Positions 9,013-18,548 of a DNA stretch of 64,000 bases are shown here, piece after piece. The DNA comes from an uncultured Celeribacter sp. (GTDB taxonomy: Bacteria; Pseudomonadota; Alphaproteobacteria; Rhodobacterales; Rhodobacteraceae). A program made the position numbers and the translations under genes. How positions within the stretch are numbered: the stretch's first letter is position 1; every line of letters begins with the position of its first letter. The DNA lies in the NCBI RefSeq assembly GCF_963676475.1, contig NZ_OY781106.1, forward strand, positions 1,364,001 through 1,428,000, read 5' to 3'. The notes under the pieces were generated by a model, which saw only the letters and a program-made list of their open reading frames with translations, had not been told where the DNA came from and made no database searches.

Positions 9013-9738
9013 ATGCGCCCTGCCCGTTTCTTCTCCGCCAAACTGATCGTCGCCACCCTGATCGCCGCCATTGGACTGGCCGGTTTCACCAGCCTTGGCA
9101 TCTGGCAAGTCAAACGCCTGTCGTGGAAACTCGACTTGATCGAACGGGTCGACACGCGTCTGGCCGCCGATCCCATCCCGGCCCCCGGCCCCGCCGCGTG
9201 GCCCGGCATCACGGCGGAGAAAGACGAATACACCCGCGTCACCCTCACCGGCACCTTCCTCAACGACGACGAGGTACTGATTTACACGCCGTCGGATTTC
9301 GGCCCCGGCTATTGGGTGCTCACCCCGCTCCAGCGCGCGGACGGAACCATCGTCATGGTCAACCGCGGCGTCGTCCCGCAAGAACGCGGCCTCGCAGGCG
9401 ATTTCCCCCGCATCACCGGCGAGACCACACTCACCGGCCTTCTGCGCCTCTCCGAGGACCAAGGCTGGCTGTTTTCGCGCGACAACGACCCCGAGGGCGG
9501 CAATTGGTATCGCCGCGACATCGCCTCAATCACCGAGGCCAAGGGTTATACGCAAGCCGCACCCTATTTCGTCGACCAGGACATGACCGACCCGCGCGGC
9601 TGGCCGCGTGGCGGCAAGACCGTCGTGAGTTTCCGCAACTCGCATCTGAGCTACGCTTTGACATGGTTCGCTTTGGCCGCCGTCATGGTGATCGGCTACG
9701 GGCTCGTGTTGCGCCTGCATTTTCGTCGCAAGGCCTGA
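9013..9738 (+). CDS. SURF1 family oxidase assembly protein
   Basis: 241 residues with the SURF1 layout: an N-terminal membrane helix (about 10-28), the motif GIWQVKRLSWK just after it, a periplasmic beta-rich domain with VMVNRGVVPQ, and a C-terminal helix (about 213-232) after HLSYALTWFALA. An AAGGA site precedes the ATG. SURF1 proteins help insert heme into subunit I of heme-copper oxidases. Paracoccus denitrificans has a Surf1 form dedicated to a quinol oxidase, and the position after cyoABCD suggests this is that type. Confidence 0.92.
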   Translation: MRPARFFSAKLIVATLIAAIGLAGFTSLGIWQVKRLSWKLDLIERVDTRLAADPIPAPGPAAWPGITAEKDEYTRVTLTGTFLNDDEVLIYTPSDFGPGYWVLTPLQRADGTIVMVNRGVVPQERGLAGDFPRITGETTLTGLLRLSEDQGWLFSRDNDPEGGNWYRRDIASITEAKGYTQAAPYFVDQDMTDPRGWPRGGKTVVSFRNSHLSYALTWFALAAVMVIGYGLVLRLHFRRKA

Positions 9739-9817
9739 ACGGATAACGGATTTAGCGGTGCAAATACCGCAGGGCTTTCTTGCCTGGACTTTCGTGCAAA
9801 GTCTCTCTGCAAAGTTG

Positions 9818-9907
9818 TGGCGGAGGCTCAGGGATTCGAACCCTGGGGACGCTTTCACGCCCGCCGGTTTTCAAGACCGGTGCATTCGACCACTCTGCCA
9901 AGCCTCC
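9818..9907 (-). tRNA. tRNA-Ser(UGA)
   Basis: Read on the minus strand: acceptor GGAGGCT pairing with AGCCTCC, a D arm with GGTC, anticodon stem CCGGT/ACCGG with loop CTTGAAA (anticodon TGA), a long variable arm as expected for serine, T arm with GTTCGAATC, and an encoded CCA. The 90-nt length fits a class II tRNA. Confidence 0.96.
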
Positions 9908-10187
9908 TGATGCCGCGAGCGGGTTCGCACAGGATTAACGCCCCCGGTTTGATTCTGAAACCCATCTCTTGCATCCCGAGCGCTCCAAAGGCGTGCCGTT
10001 TTCCGCCGCCTGCGCAACGCGGGGCTTTCCAGCTTGGGGACGACACGTTAGACTGTCGTCAAATCCGTGCGGGACCGTAAAGGGTATTTTCGTCTCGATA
10101 CGGCCAAAGATAAAATGAGCAGACAGAAAACCTGAGCCGGTCAAAAAAGACATCTGGCATAATCAGGAGCGAGATAGGGGCATACTC

Positions 10188-11066
10188 ATGCGAATGACGG
10201 GTAAAGGAACGCGCGCTGCGGTCCTTCTGGGGGTCACGGTCGCGCTGACGGCGTGCGAAGACGGACAATCCTTTTTCGACAGCTTCAAATCACCTAGAGG
10301 AGGCACCGCAGCGGCGTCAACCTCAACCAAGCTTGTGGAACGCGATGTCGAAGCACCGGATGTCTTTCAGGTGACCGACAATGGCTTGTGGGACGGCCGT
10401 CCGTCTCTCGGCGGCGTCTGGGTGGCGCATTCCGATGTGACCGACCCGGAACGCGTCATCATTCGCAACGAGAAGAACGGCAAATTCGTCATCGGTGCGC
10501 TGTTCAAACGCGAAGCCACCGCGCCCGGTCCGGGCATTCAGGTGTCGTCGGACGCCGCCGAAGCCCTTGGCATGCTGGCAGGCTCTCCGGCTGAGCTGAA
10601 CATCACCGCTCTGCGCCGCGAAGAAGTGGCGCAGGAGCCGGAAACCGTCGAAACCATTGCCGAGAGCGAGACCATCGCAGCCACCTCGCTCGACGATCCG
10701 ATCGCCGATGCGGCGGCCACGCTTGATGCGCTTGATGCCCCGGCTGCGACAGCGACTGCGACACCGACGGCAAAACCCGCCGCCCCGGTAGCGGCGCCCA
10801 AGCCTGCGGCTCCGAAACCCGCCGCCTCCGGCCTCTCGAAAGCCTATCTGCAAATCGGGATTTTCTCGGTCGAGGGCAACGCCAAACGCACGGTCGATAT
10901 GCTGGGCTCGCAAGGCATCGTTGCGACAACCAAACCCGGCACGTCGAATGGCAAAGACTTCTGGCGCGTCGTCGTCGGCCCCGCCGCCACCACGTCCGAA
11001 CGCGCCGCGCTTCTCGAAAAAGTGAAAAAGGCGGGCTTCACGGACGCCTATGCTGTGACGCATTAA
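10188..11066 (+). CDS. SPOR-domain lipoprotein
   Basis: 292 residues. A lipoprotein signal ends in VALTAC (Cys about residue 24), followed by a variable low-complexity Ala/Thr/Pro region (about 150-210) and a C-terminal SPOR domain (YLQIGIFSVEGNAKRTVDML to the end). SPOR domains bind peptidoglycan strands lacking stem peptides, typically at the division site. A D-alanyl-D-alanine carboxypeptidase gene follows 72 bases later, consistent with a joint role in cell-wall remodelling. Confidence 0.88.
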   Translation: MRMTGKGTRAAVLLGVTVALTACEDGQSFFDSFKSPRGGTAAASTSTKLVERDVEAPDVFQVTDNGLWDGRPSLGGVWVAHSDVTDPERVIIRNEKNGKFVIGALFKREATAPGPGIQVSSDAAEALGMLAGSPAELNITALRREEVAQEPETVETIAESETIAATSLDDPIADAAATLDALDAPAATATATPTAKPAAPVAAPKPAAPKPAASGLSKAYLQIGIFSVEGNAKRTVDMLGSQGIVATTKPGTSNGKDFWRVVVGPAATTSERAALLEKVKKAGFTDAYAVTH

Positions 11067-11138
11067 GAGACCACGCCGGGCGGGCCAGAGCGGCCTGCCC
11101 CAACTTAGACGCCCGGCCCGAAAGGACGCCCCGCCCCC

Positions 11139-12332
11139 ATGTTGCGCCACATCGCCAAACGCTTCGCCAAAACCCTGGCCAAAACTCTGGCTTCCGGTTT
11201 TCTCGTCCTGACCATGTCCCTGCCCGCCTCCGCGTTTGAAACACGCGCGCGCGCCGCATGGGTCTATGATCTGACGACCGACACGGTGCTGATGAACAAG
11301 GAGGCCCAGACGCCCCTGCCGCCAGCCTCCATGTCGAAACTCATGACGCTCAATATGCTGTTCGAGGCGCTGCGCGATGGGCGTGTGACACTGGACACCC
11401 GCTTTTCCGTCTCGACGCGGGCGAAAAACATGGGCGGCTCGACCATGTTCCTCAACGAGACCGACCGCCCCACCGTCGAAGAGCTCATTCAGGGCATCAT
11501 CGTGCTGTCCGGCAATGATGCCTGCGTCGTCGTCGCCGAAGGCTTGGCGGGCACCGAGGACAACTTTGCGCGTCTGATGAACGACCGCGCCAAAGTCTTG
11601 GGTCTGGAAAATTCGACCTTCGCCAATGCCTCGGGCTGGCCCAACCCCGGTCAACGCATGTCGGTCGAGGATCTCGGCAAACTGGCGATCCGCTTCATCA
11701 CCGACTTCCCCGAATATTACGGCTATTTCGGCCAGCATGAATTTCCCTATGACAACCGCGCGCCGCAGAACCGGTTCAACCGCAACCCGCTCTTGAAACT
11801 CGGCATTGGCGCCGATGGCCTCAAGACCGGGCACACGCAAGAGGCGGGTTACGGCCTCGTCGGCTCCGCCACGCAGGGCACGCGCCGCGTTGTTTTCGTG
11901 ATCTCGGGTCTCGCGACCGAGGCCGAGCGCGCGCAGGAAAGCGAACGCATCGTCAACTGGGCCTTCCGCCAGTTCGCCGAAAAATCCGTGGCCGAGAAAG
12001 GTCATGAGTTCGCCCGCGCCGATGTCTGGATGGGCGATCAGACCGAAGTGGGATTGGTCGCCGCCGAAGACATCTCCGTTCTGCTGCCCGGCAGCCAATT
12101 GGAAAAGCTTGCGGGCGAAGTGGTCTACACCGGCCCCTTCGAGGCGCCGATCACCCAAGGCGACACCCTGGCCGAACTGGTGATCCCACGCGAGGACCTG
12201 CCTGAGGCGCGTATCCCGCTGGTCGCGGATCGCTCGATTGCGCGCGGCGGATTGGCTCCGAGGTTGCGCACGGCCTTCATGGTGCTTAAGGACAAGTTGG
12301 AAGGGCAAACGGGTCTGGCCGTAGCCGAATAA
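11139..12332 (+). CDS. dac: D-alanyl-D-alanine carboxypeptidase (DacA/DacC-type PBP)
   Basis: 397 residues with an N-terminal signal peptide cleaved after about SLPASA. The three active-site motifs of serine penicillin-binding carboxypeptidases are present: SMSK (S-x-x-K), SGND (S-x-N) and KTGHT (K-T-G). A C-terminal beta-rich PBP5-like domain and a tail helix follow. The enzyme trims the terminal D-Ala of peptidoglycan pentapeptides in the periplasm. It lies between the SPOR lipoprotein and tmk. Confidence 0.95.
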   Translation: MLRHIAKRFAKTLAKTLASGFLVLTMSLPASAFETRARAAWVYDLTTDTVLMNKEAQTPLPPASMSKLMTLNMLFEALRDGRVTLDTRFSVSTRAKNMGGSTMFLNETDRPTVEELIQGIIVLSGNDACVVVAEGLAGTEDNFARLMNDRAKVLGLENSTFANASGWPNPGQRMSVEDLGKLAIRFITDFPEYYGYFGQHEFPYDNRAPQNRFNRNPLLKLGIGADGLKTGHTQEAGYGLVGSATQGTRRVVFVISGLATEAERAQESERIVNWAFRQFAEKSVAEKGHEFARADVWMGDQTEVGLVAAEDISVLLPGSQLEKLAGEVVYTGPFEAPITQGDTLAELVIPREDLPEARIPLVADRSIARGGLAPRLRTAFMVLKDKLEGQTGLAVAE

Positions 12333-12356
12333 CTTATCTGGCATCACGGGAGCGCC

Positions 12357-12968
12357 ATGTTCATCAGTTTCGAGGGCATCGACGGGTCCGGCAAATCGAC
12401 ACAAGCGCGGCTTTTGGCCGAGGGGCTTCGGGCTTTGGGTCATGCGGTGGTCCACACGCGTGAACCGGGCGGCTCTCCGGGGGCGGAGGAAATCCGCTCT
12501 CTCGTGCTCGAAGGCGACCCGGACCGCTGGTCGGCGGAAACTGAGATCCTGCTCTTCACCGCCGCCCGTCGCGATCATCTGGAAAAGACCATCCGCCCCG
12601 CTTTGACGGCTGGCAAAGTCGTGATCTGCGACCGCTTCGCCGACAGCACGCGGGTGTTTCAGGGCGTCACGCGCGGCGATCTTCAGGACAAGGTGAACCG
12701 GCTTCATAATGAGATGATCGGCATCGAGCCGGACCTGACGCTGTTGTTCGACATGGACCCGGAGATCGGGCTGGCGCGCGCCAAAGGGCGGCAGACCTCC
12801 GAGGAGCGTTTCGAAGATTTCGGGCAGGATTTTCAGGAAAAATGCCGCGCGGCCTTTCTCGATCTGGCGCGAGCGCATGACCGTTTCACCGTGATCGACG
12901 CCGGGCGCGAGATCGAGGTGGTGGCCGAAGAGGTCTTGGCGCTTGTCTCAAAACGGCTCAGCTCATGA
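12357..12968 (+). CDS. tmk: Thymidylate kinase
   Basis: 203 residues. P-loop FEGIDGSGKSTQ at the N terminus, the DR(E/S)-type motif in THTREPGGSPGAEEIR, CDRFADSTRVFQG and the LID region KGRQTSEERFE. It phosphorylates dTMP to dTDP in the cytoplasm for DNA synthesis. It overlaps holB by 4 bases, an order (tmk-holB-tatD) common in many bacteria. Confidence 0.97.
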   Translation: MFISFEGIDGSGKSTQARLLAEGLRALGHAVVHTREPGGSPGAEEIRSLVLEGDPDRWSAETEILLFTAARRDHLEKTIRPALTAGKVVICDRFADSTRVFQGVTRGDLQDKVNRLHNEMIGIEPDLTLLFDMDPEIGLARAKGRQTSEERFEDFGQDFQEKCRAAFLDLARAHDRFTVIDAGREIEVVAEEVLALVSKRLSS

Positions 12969-14122
12969 GCAGCCGGTCCTCACAATCACTCGGCGAAATG
13001 GCGATGGCGCCGGAGGCCGATTGCGCGCCGGGGGCCCCACATCCGCGGCAGACCTCGACGCTCTTCGGTCAGGCGCATGCGGAGGAGAACTTTCTCGACG
13101 CCTTCAATTCGCACCGGATGCATCACGCCTGGCTGATCACCGGCCCGCGCGGGGTGGGCAAGGCCACGCTCGCCTGGCGCATCGCGCGGTTTCTGCTGGC
13201 GCAGCCGGTGGAGGATGAGGGCGGGCTGTTTGGCGATACCCCGCCGCCCACGGACAGCCTGGACTTGGGTCACGAGCATCCGGTTTACCGGCGTTCTGCG
13301 CAGCTCGCGGAACCCCGTCTCTGCCTCATTCGCCGCGAATGGGACGCCAAAAAATCCCGCCACGGTTCGGTGATCACCGTCGAAGAGGTGCGCAAGCTCA
13401 ACTCCTTCTTTCACATGTCGGCCGCCGACGGCGGGCGCCGCGTCGTCATTGTCGATAGTGCCGATGAGATGAACGTCTCCGCCGCCAATGCCCTGCTCAA
13501 AACCCTCGAAGAACCGCCGAAAGACGCTTTTCTGTTGCTGATCTCGCACCAGCCCTCGCGGCTTTTGCCGACGATCCGAAGCCGCTGCCGCGAGCTGCGC
13601 CTCGGGCCGCTCCAGCCTGCCGATTTGGCCCAGGCTCTTGACGCGGCAGGGTTCGATGCCGCAGAGCAATCAGACGCATTGGCGGAATTGTCCGCCGGCT
13701 CTGTGGGGGAGGCGTTGAGGTTGACGAATTTGGGCGGGCTGGATGTGTATCGCGATCTGGTGGAGCTGTTCTCCACTCTGCCCCGGCTGGATCGCGCGCG
13801 CGCGCTGAAACTCGCCGAGGGCTGCGTGGGCGCGGCCAACACGGACCGCTATGACCTGACGCTGGGCCTCATCGACCGGTTTCTGACCCGGCTCGCGCGC
13901 GCAGGTGCGGGGCGACCGCCGATTGTCGAGGCCGCCCCCGGTGAGGCCGCACTTTTGACCCGGCTCGCCCCCGACAGCTTTGCCGCCCGCGATTGGGCGG
14001 TGTTGCAGCAAGAGCTTTCCGCACGTGCACAACATGCCCGGGCGGTGAACCTTGACCCTGCCGCTCTGATCCTTGATATGGTATTCAAGATCAACGACAC
14101 GGCCAGCCGCATCGCGCGCTAA
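12965..14122 (+). CDS. holB: DNA polymerase III subunit delta'
   Basis: 385 residues, AAA+ clamp-loader fold. It shows TGPRGVGKATLAWRIARFLL (P-loop like), VIVDSADEMNVSAANALLKT (Walker B and following helix), EEPPKDAFLLLISHQPSRLLPTI and the SRC motif in IRSRCRELRL. Delta' is the stator of the clamp loader that places the beta clamp on DNA. Start ATG overlaps the tmk stop; the tatD gene follows after 48 bases. Confidence 0.93.
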   Translation: MSSRSSQSLGEMAMAPEADCAPGAPHPRQTSTLFGQAHAEENFLDAFNSHRMHHAWLITGPRGVGKATLAWRIARFLLAQPVEDEGGLFGDTPPPTDSLDLGHEHPVYRRSAQLAEPRLCLIRREWDAKKSRHGSVITVEEVRKLNSFFHMSAADGGRRVVIVDSADEMNVSAANALLKTLEEPPKDAFLLLISHQPSRLLPTIRSRCRELRLGPLQPADLAQALDAAGFDAAEQSDALAELSAGSVGEALRLTNLGGLDVYRDLVELFSTLPRLDRARALKLAEGCVGAANTDRYDLTLGLIDRFLTRLARAGAGRPPIVEAAPGEAALLTRLAPDSFAARDWAVLQQELSARAQHARAVNLDPAALILDMVFKINDTASRIAR

Positions 14123-14170
14123 TTGCAAGGCGATCTTGGGCGGGACCAGAGCAGAACAGAGCACCACCCG

Positions 14171-14971
14171 ATGAGCCTTCCCCAGATTACCGCCCGCATC
14201 ACAGACAGCCATTGCCACCTCGACTTCTCGGATTTTGCCGAGGAATTGCCGGAGGTTGTCGCCCGCGCCGTGGACGCAGGCGTGCATCGCATGGTGACGA
14301 TCTGCACCCGCCTGCGGCAGGTGGATCAGGTCAAATCCATTTCCGAACGTTTCGATCCGGTGTTCTGGGCGGCGGGCACGCATCCGATGTCGGCGGCCGA
14401 GGAACCTCTGGCGACGGTCGAGGAATTGGTCGCTCTGGCCGAGCATCCGAAATTCGTGGGCATCGGCGAGACCGGCCTCGATTATCACTACACCGCCGAG
14501 AGCGCCGACATTCAGAAAGAGAGCCTGCGCATTCATATCGAGGCGTCGCGTGAGACGCAATTGCCGCTGATCATCCACGCCCGCGACGCCGATGCGGACG
14601 CGATGAAGATTTTGGGCGAGGAGTATCGTAAAGGCGCCTATCCTTGCGTGCTGCATTGCTTCACCGCCTCGAAGGAGTTCGCTCTGGCGGCGATGGACTG
14701 GGGCTTTTACATTTCGATGTCTGGCATCACGGCCTTTCCGCGCTCGGAAGAGTTGCGCGAGGTTTTCCGTGCGGTGCCACGGGATCGCGTCTTGGTCGAG
14801 ACCGACAGCCCCTACCTCGCGCCGCCGCCGCATCGCGGGCGTCGCAACGAACCGGCCTACACGGCCCACACCGCCCAGCGCGCCGCCGAGACCTTCGAGA
14901 TGGACTATGCCGAGTTCGCGGCGCTGACCGAGGCGAATTTCGAGCGTCTGTTTACAAAGGCCGTTTTATGA
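14171..14971 (+). CDS. tatD: TatD family metal-dependent hydrolase
   Basis: 266 residues from the ATG at 14171; the open frame reaches back to a TTG at 14123 that adds non-conserved sequence. Metal ligands of the TIM-barrel are visible in TDSHCHLDF, GIGETGLDYHY, IIHARDADAD, LHCFTA and VETDSPYLAP. TatD enzymes act as 3'-5' DNA exonucleases in repair, although many family members are uncharacterised. The ATG of the next gene overlaps the stop codon. Confidence 0.94.
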   Translation: MSLPQITARITDSHCHLDFSDFAEELPEVVARAVDAGVHRMVTICTRLRQVDQVKSISERFDPVFWAAGTHPMSAAEEPLATVEELVALAEHPKFVGIGETGLDYHYTAESADIQKESLRIHIEASRETQLPLIIHARDADADAMKILGEEYRKGAYPCVLHCFTASKEFALAAMDWGFYISMSGITAFPRSEELREVFRAVPRDRVLVETDSPYLAPPPHRGRRNEPAYTAHTAQRAAETFEMDYAEFAALTEANFERLFTKAVL

Positions 14972-15768
14972 GCGCGCGCTTTACCATATTGGGCTGTGGC
15001 TCCTCAGGCGGCGTGCCGCGGATCGGCAACCATTGGGGCGCTTGCGACCCACAGAACCCGAAAAACCGGCGGATGCGCTGTTCGGCTCTGATCGAGCGCG
15101 ACGGCCCGGATGGAACGACGACGGTGCTGATCGACACCGGCCCCGACATGCGCCAGCAATTGCTGAACGCCGGAGTGGAGCGGCTCGACGGCGTGGTCTT
15201 CACCCATGCCCACGCGGATCACATGCATGGCCTCGATGATCTGCGCCAGATCGTGTTCAACATGCGCGAACGGGTCAAAGTCTATGCTGACAGTGAGACG
15301 GAGAACGACCTGATCGCGCGCTTCGGCTATGCCTTTGTGCAGCCTGCGGGCTCGAACTACCCGCCCATTCTGGACCTGAATGCCATTCGCGGGCCGGTCA
15401 CGATTGAGGGCCCCGGCGGTCCGGTGACACTGACGCCTTTGCAGGTCAACCATGGGCAGATCGAGGCCAAGGGATTCCGCATCGGCGATCTGGCGTATAT
15501 TCCCGACGTCTTGGCGATCCATGAGGCGACATGGGACGCGATGCAGGGGCTTGATACGTTTGTGATCGACGCGCTGCGCTACACACCGCACCCCTCTCAC
15601 GCCCATCTTGAGTTGGCGCTGGAGTGGATTGCGCGTGCCAAACCTCGACAAGCCGTGCTGACCAATATGCACATCGACATCGACTACGCGACCGTGGATG
15701 AGGAGACCCCGGATCACGTCACCCCCGCGCATGACGGTATGGTGATCGAGATCACAGGAGCGCTCTGA
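14968..15768 (+). CDS. PhnP-like metallo-beta-lactamase fold hydrolase
   Basis: 266 residues from the ATG overlapping the tatD stop. An N-terminal LGCGSSGGVPRIG and the metal-binding THAHADHMHGLDD (HxHxDH) motif place it in the PhnP/RNase Z-like branch, which includes cyclic phosphodiesterases. Additional His residues occur near HPSHAHLELAL and TNMHIDID. The exact substrate cannot be read from the sequence. It is coupled to tatD and followed one base later by an AEC transporter. Confidence 0.88.
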   Translation: MSARFTILGCGSSGGVPRIGNHWGACDPQNPKNRRMRCSALIERDGPDGTTTVLIDTGPDMRQQLLNAGVERLDGVVFTHAHADHMHGLDDLRQIVFNMRERVKVYADSETENDLIARFGYAFVQPAGSNYPPILDLNAIRGPVTIEGPGGPVTLTPLQVNHGQIEAKGFRIGDLAYIPDVLAIHEATWDAMQGLDTFVIDALRYTPHPSHAHLELALEWIARAKPRQAVLTNMHIDIDYATVDEETPDHVTPAHDGMVIEITGAL

Positions 15769-15769
15769 C

Positions 15770-16708
15770 ATGCAAGACCTGATCACCGTCATCCTCCCCG
15801 TCTTCCTGGTGATCGGCTACGGCTATCTGGCGCGCCGGTTCGGTTGGGTCAGCGATGAGTTGATCGACAACGTGATGAAATTCGCCCAGAATTTTGCCGT
15901 GCCGCTGTTGTTGTTCTCCGGCATTGCCAAGATGGACTTGGGCCAAAATTTCCACCCTCCAATCCTGATTTCCTTTTACGCGGGCGCTTTGTCGGGCGGG
16001 TTGTTCTGTTTTCTCGGGGCGCGCTACCTGTTCAAACGCGATCTGACGGATGCGGTGGCGATCGGGTTCATCGGGTTGTTCTCCAACTCGCTTTTGCTGG
16101 GCATCCCGATCACCGAACGCGCCTATGGCGAAGCGGCCCTGGCGGGGAATTTTGCGATCATCTCGATCCATTCGCCACTGCTTTACGGCATCGGCATCGC
16201 CGCGATGGAGATTGCCCGGACACGGGGGCTGGGTCTGTCGGGCTTTGGCCTGATGCGGCAGATTGCGCGCTCTGTCTTGCGCAACCCTCTGATCCTTGGC
16301 ATCGCGGCGGGGTGGACCGTCAATCTGGCGCAGATCCCCCTGCCCGCGCCGGTTTGGGATGCGGTGGGTCTGATGACCCGCGCGGCCATTCCAGCGGCGC
16401 TCTTCGGTCTGGGCGGCGTGCTTTTGCGCTATAAACCTGAAGGCGATATGCGGATCATTCTTTGGGCGGTTGCCGCCTCCTTGGTGCTGCACCCGATGAT
16501 TGCCTACGGGCTTGGGCATTTTGTCTTTGACCTGCCGACCCCGTCCCTGCGCTCCGCCACGATTACGGCGGCCATGGCGCCGGGGATCAACGCCTATCTC
16601 TTTGCCAATATGTATGGTGTGGCGAAACGCGTGGCGGCGTCTTCGGTGTTGATCGGCACGGCCGGCTCGATCCTGACCATATGGTGCTGGCTGGCGATCT
16701 TGCCGTAA
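15770..16708 (+). CDS. AEC (auxin efflux carrier) family transporter
   Basis: 312 residues with about ten hydrophobic segments in two halves, starting VILPVFLVIGYGYLARRFGW, as in the AEC family of inner-membrane carriers. Bacterial members move dicarboxylates or unknown small molecules; the substrate here is unknown. Its last 122 bases overlap, on the opposite strand, the end of a truncated RTX/Hint gene. Confidence 0.9.
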   Translation: MQDLITVILPVFLVIGYGYLARRFGWVSDELIDNVMKFAQNFAVPLLLFSGIAKMDLGQNFHPPILISFYAGALSGGLFCFLGARYLFKRDLTDAVAIGFIGLFSNSLLLGIPITERAYGEAALAGNFAIISIHSPLLYGIGIAAMEIARTRGLGLSGFGLMRQIARSVLRNPLILGIAAGWTVNLAQIPLPAPVWDAVGLMTRAAIPAALFGLGGVLLRYKPEGDMRIILWAVAASLVLHPMIAYGLGHFVFDLPTPSLRSATITAAMAPGINAYLFANMYGVAKRVAASSVLIGTAGSILTIWCWLAILP

Positions 16709-17993
16709 GTGCCACTGGGCCGCAAGAGAGACAAGCGACGCGTTTCAGAGCCGCGAAGATAGGGCAAAGCACACGGTCTTCGCCCAAGAGAGACAGATGC
16801 ACGGCACGCGCCAAAACCCGACCGGCGTCTGCGCGCGGATCGGGGACCACCATGCCATGTTGCGCAGAGACCAAAAGGTCGCCCCGGTTGCCAAAGGTGC
16901 CATCGCGGATCAAGATCGGCAAAAGTTCGGGGCGTTCCTTGAGGATGTTTTGCCCCAAACGCCTGCGACCATGCCACAACAGCGGCTGCGGCCCGGCCTC
17001 TATGGTGGCGCCCGTGCTCAGATCCTCGACCAAGCGCTCGCCCGAGGGCGTCATGATCCGCGTACCAGACGTGAAACAGGGGATGCCCATGGCGTACATG
17101 TCCGGCGCGCTGTCCACCTGTGTGGGGGCCACGCCCATGAGCGTCAGGCCGGAGACGTCGAGCTGATCCGCCGTGAACCCGTCCTCGTCGCCATCGGAGA
17201 GGTCGAAGTCAGTGATCGTGTCATTGCCGAAACCGTCGGTGAGCAGGACAGTATCGTCACCCGCGCCGCCGGTGATGACCTCGATATTGTCGAAAGTGAC
17301 GGTGTTGATGCCATCGGTGGCTATGCCATCCTCCCAATCGGAGAAGGTGACGGTGACATTGGTGGTGACGTTGGAAAAGTCGAGCGTGTCAAGATCAATG
17401 CCAAGACCGCCGCCGTAGACCGTATCCGTGCCCCAATTGTCCGAAAAGAGAAAGCTGTCCTGACCGCTTTCCCCCCAGAGCACGTCAGTGCCCGCGCCGC
17501 CCTCAAGGGTGTCATCCCCGATGCCACCGTAGATCGTATCATTGCCAGCCCCTCCAGACAGCCCGTCATTGCCGGCCCCGCCGTCAATGGTGTCATCGCC
17601 CGCGCCGCCGTCGACATAATCTCCACCCAGCCCTGTCGAGATGGTGTCATTTCCATCGCCGCCAAAGACGGACACATTGCCAGAACCGCCGGTGAAGATG
17701 TCATCGCCGCCCCACAGGACATAGGTCGCCCCGGTGGCGTCGTTCGAGGCGTCGACCACATCGCTTTCATGGGTAAGGGTGAAATACTCCATCGTATTGC
17801 CCGACCCGGTGGCCGTGGTGCCATCGAGCGTGTAGTCAAAGGCATTGTCGCCGGAGAAGGTCAGCGTGACGCCGGTCGATGCCCTCGCATAGGTAAAGTC
17901 GACCGTATCCCAGTCGTCCCCGCCGTAGATGACCGACCCTGTCGAGGATGAAAAATCATAAATGTCATAGCCTTGAAGCGTGTTCGTCGGCAT
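16587..17993 (-). CDS. RTX-repeat protein with a truncated Hint domain
   Basis: 468 residues from the ATG at 17993, which has GGGGA 8 bases upstream. Glycine/aspartate RTX calcium-binding nonapeptides (GGAGDDTID, GGAGNDTIY, GGIGDDTLE) occur at about residues 105-180 and 260. A Hint module begins at about residue 305 with GIPCFTSGTRIMTPSG and continues through GPQPLLWHGRRRL and DLLVSAQHGMVV. The second half of the Hint_2 domain (normally ending HLLFDRHEVIFAEG) is missing; the frame instead runs through unrelated Arg/Ser-rich sequence antisense to the AEC gene. It is probably a secreted protein damaged at its 3' end. Confidence 0.8.
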   Translation of the reverse strand: MPTNTLQGYDIYDFSSSTGSVIYGGDDWDTVDFTYARASTGVTLTFSGDNAFDYTLDGTTATGSGNTMEYFTLTHESDVVDASNDATGATYVLWGGDDIFTGGSGNVSVFGGDGNDTISTGLGGDYVDGGAGDDTIDGGAGNDGLSGGAGNDTIYGGIGDDTLEGGAGTDVLWGESGQDSFLFSDNWGTDTVYGGGLGIDLDTLDFSNVTTNVTVTFSDWEDGIATDGINTVTFDNIEVITGGAGDDTVLLTDGFGNDTITDFDLSDGDEDGFTADQLDVSGLTLMGVAPTQVDSAPDMYAMGIPCFTSGTRIMTPSGERLVEDLSTGATIEAGPQPLLWHGRRRLGQNILKERPELLPILIRDGTFGNRGDLLVSAQHGMVVPDPRADAGRVLARAVHLSLLGEDRVLCPIFAALKRVACLSCGPVALTARSPASTIWSGSSRPCRSTPKTPPRVSPHHTYWQRDRR

Positions 17994-18548
17994 GGAAACA
18001 GTCCCCAAAATTCAGGGTTACCCGCAAATCACCCATTCGGACGCACGCGTCCTGATTTGTCCCGTCGCACCGAAACCTGCGGATGCGACAGGGCCACCTG
18101 TTGCACGGCCCTGCACCGGGTATCGAACCTCAGAGGTCTTGAGCATCTTACCCCTGCCCCCTTACATTCCCTGAAGAGGAAGCCGTTTTTACCTCGCATT
18201 TGAGGCAAATTCGCACAGACCAAATTCGCGCAGAAAATCAGGGGCGAATATCAGAGGCGAAAAGCCCCAAAACACGCCCGAACCACCACGATAGCTCAAT
18301 GTGTGACTTGAAAAGCGGCCTCAAAGTGATCTAAACAGCGATCTGAAAACTCACCCGGCCCATTATTGCTTGATAAGAAACAATGCTCATGATCTCCGAG
18401 TGCGTTCATAGGTTTGACCCAAGCTTGCCTTATTTATGCCACAAAGAAACGGCATCCGGTTGTTCAAGCCATCATTAACCAAGACGCCCGGACGCAGGTG
18501 AAACGATCCTTGCGGCAACCGGGCCAGCAAGTTGAGACGAGTGATCCG
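17994..18548. other. Divergent intergenic region between the two RTX/Hint genes
   Basis: About 555 bases without a recognisable gene. It is less GC-rich than its flanks, especially around 18180-18480, and must hold the promoters of both divergent RTX/Hint genes. I found no clear operator. Confidence 0.6.

Noticed and set aside
10323..12878. 851-codon open frame on the minus strand
   Set aside because: It lies antisense to the SPOR, dac and tmk genes, which have clear families; the translation is Arg/Gly/His-rich without motifs and is a GC-rich shadow frame.
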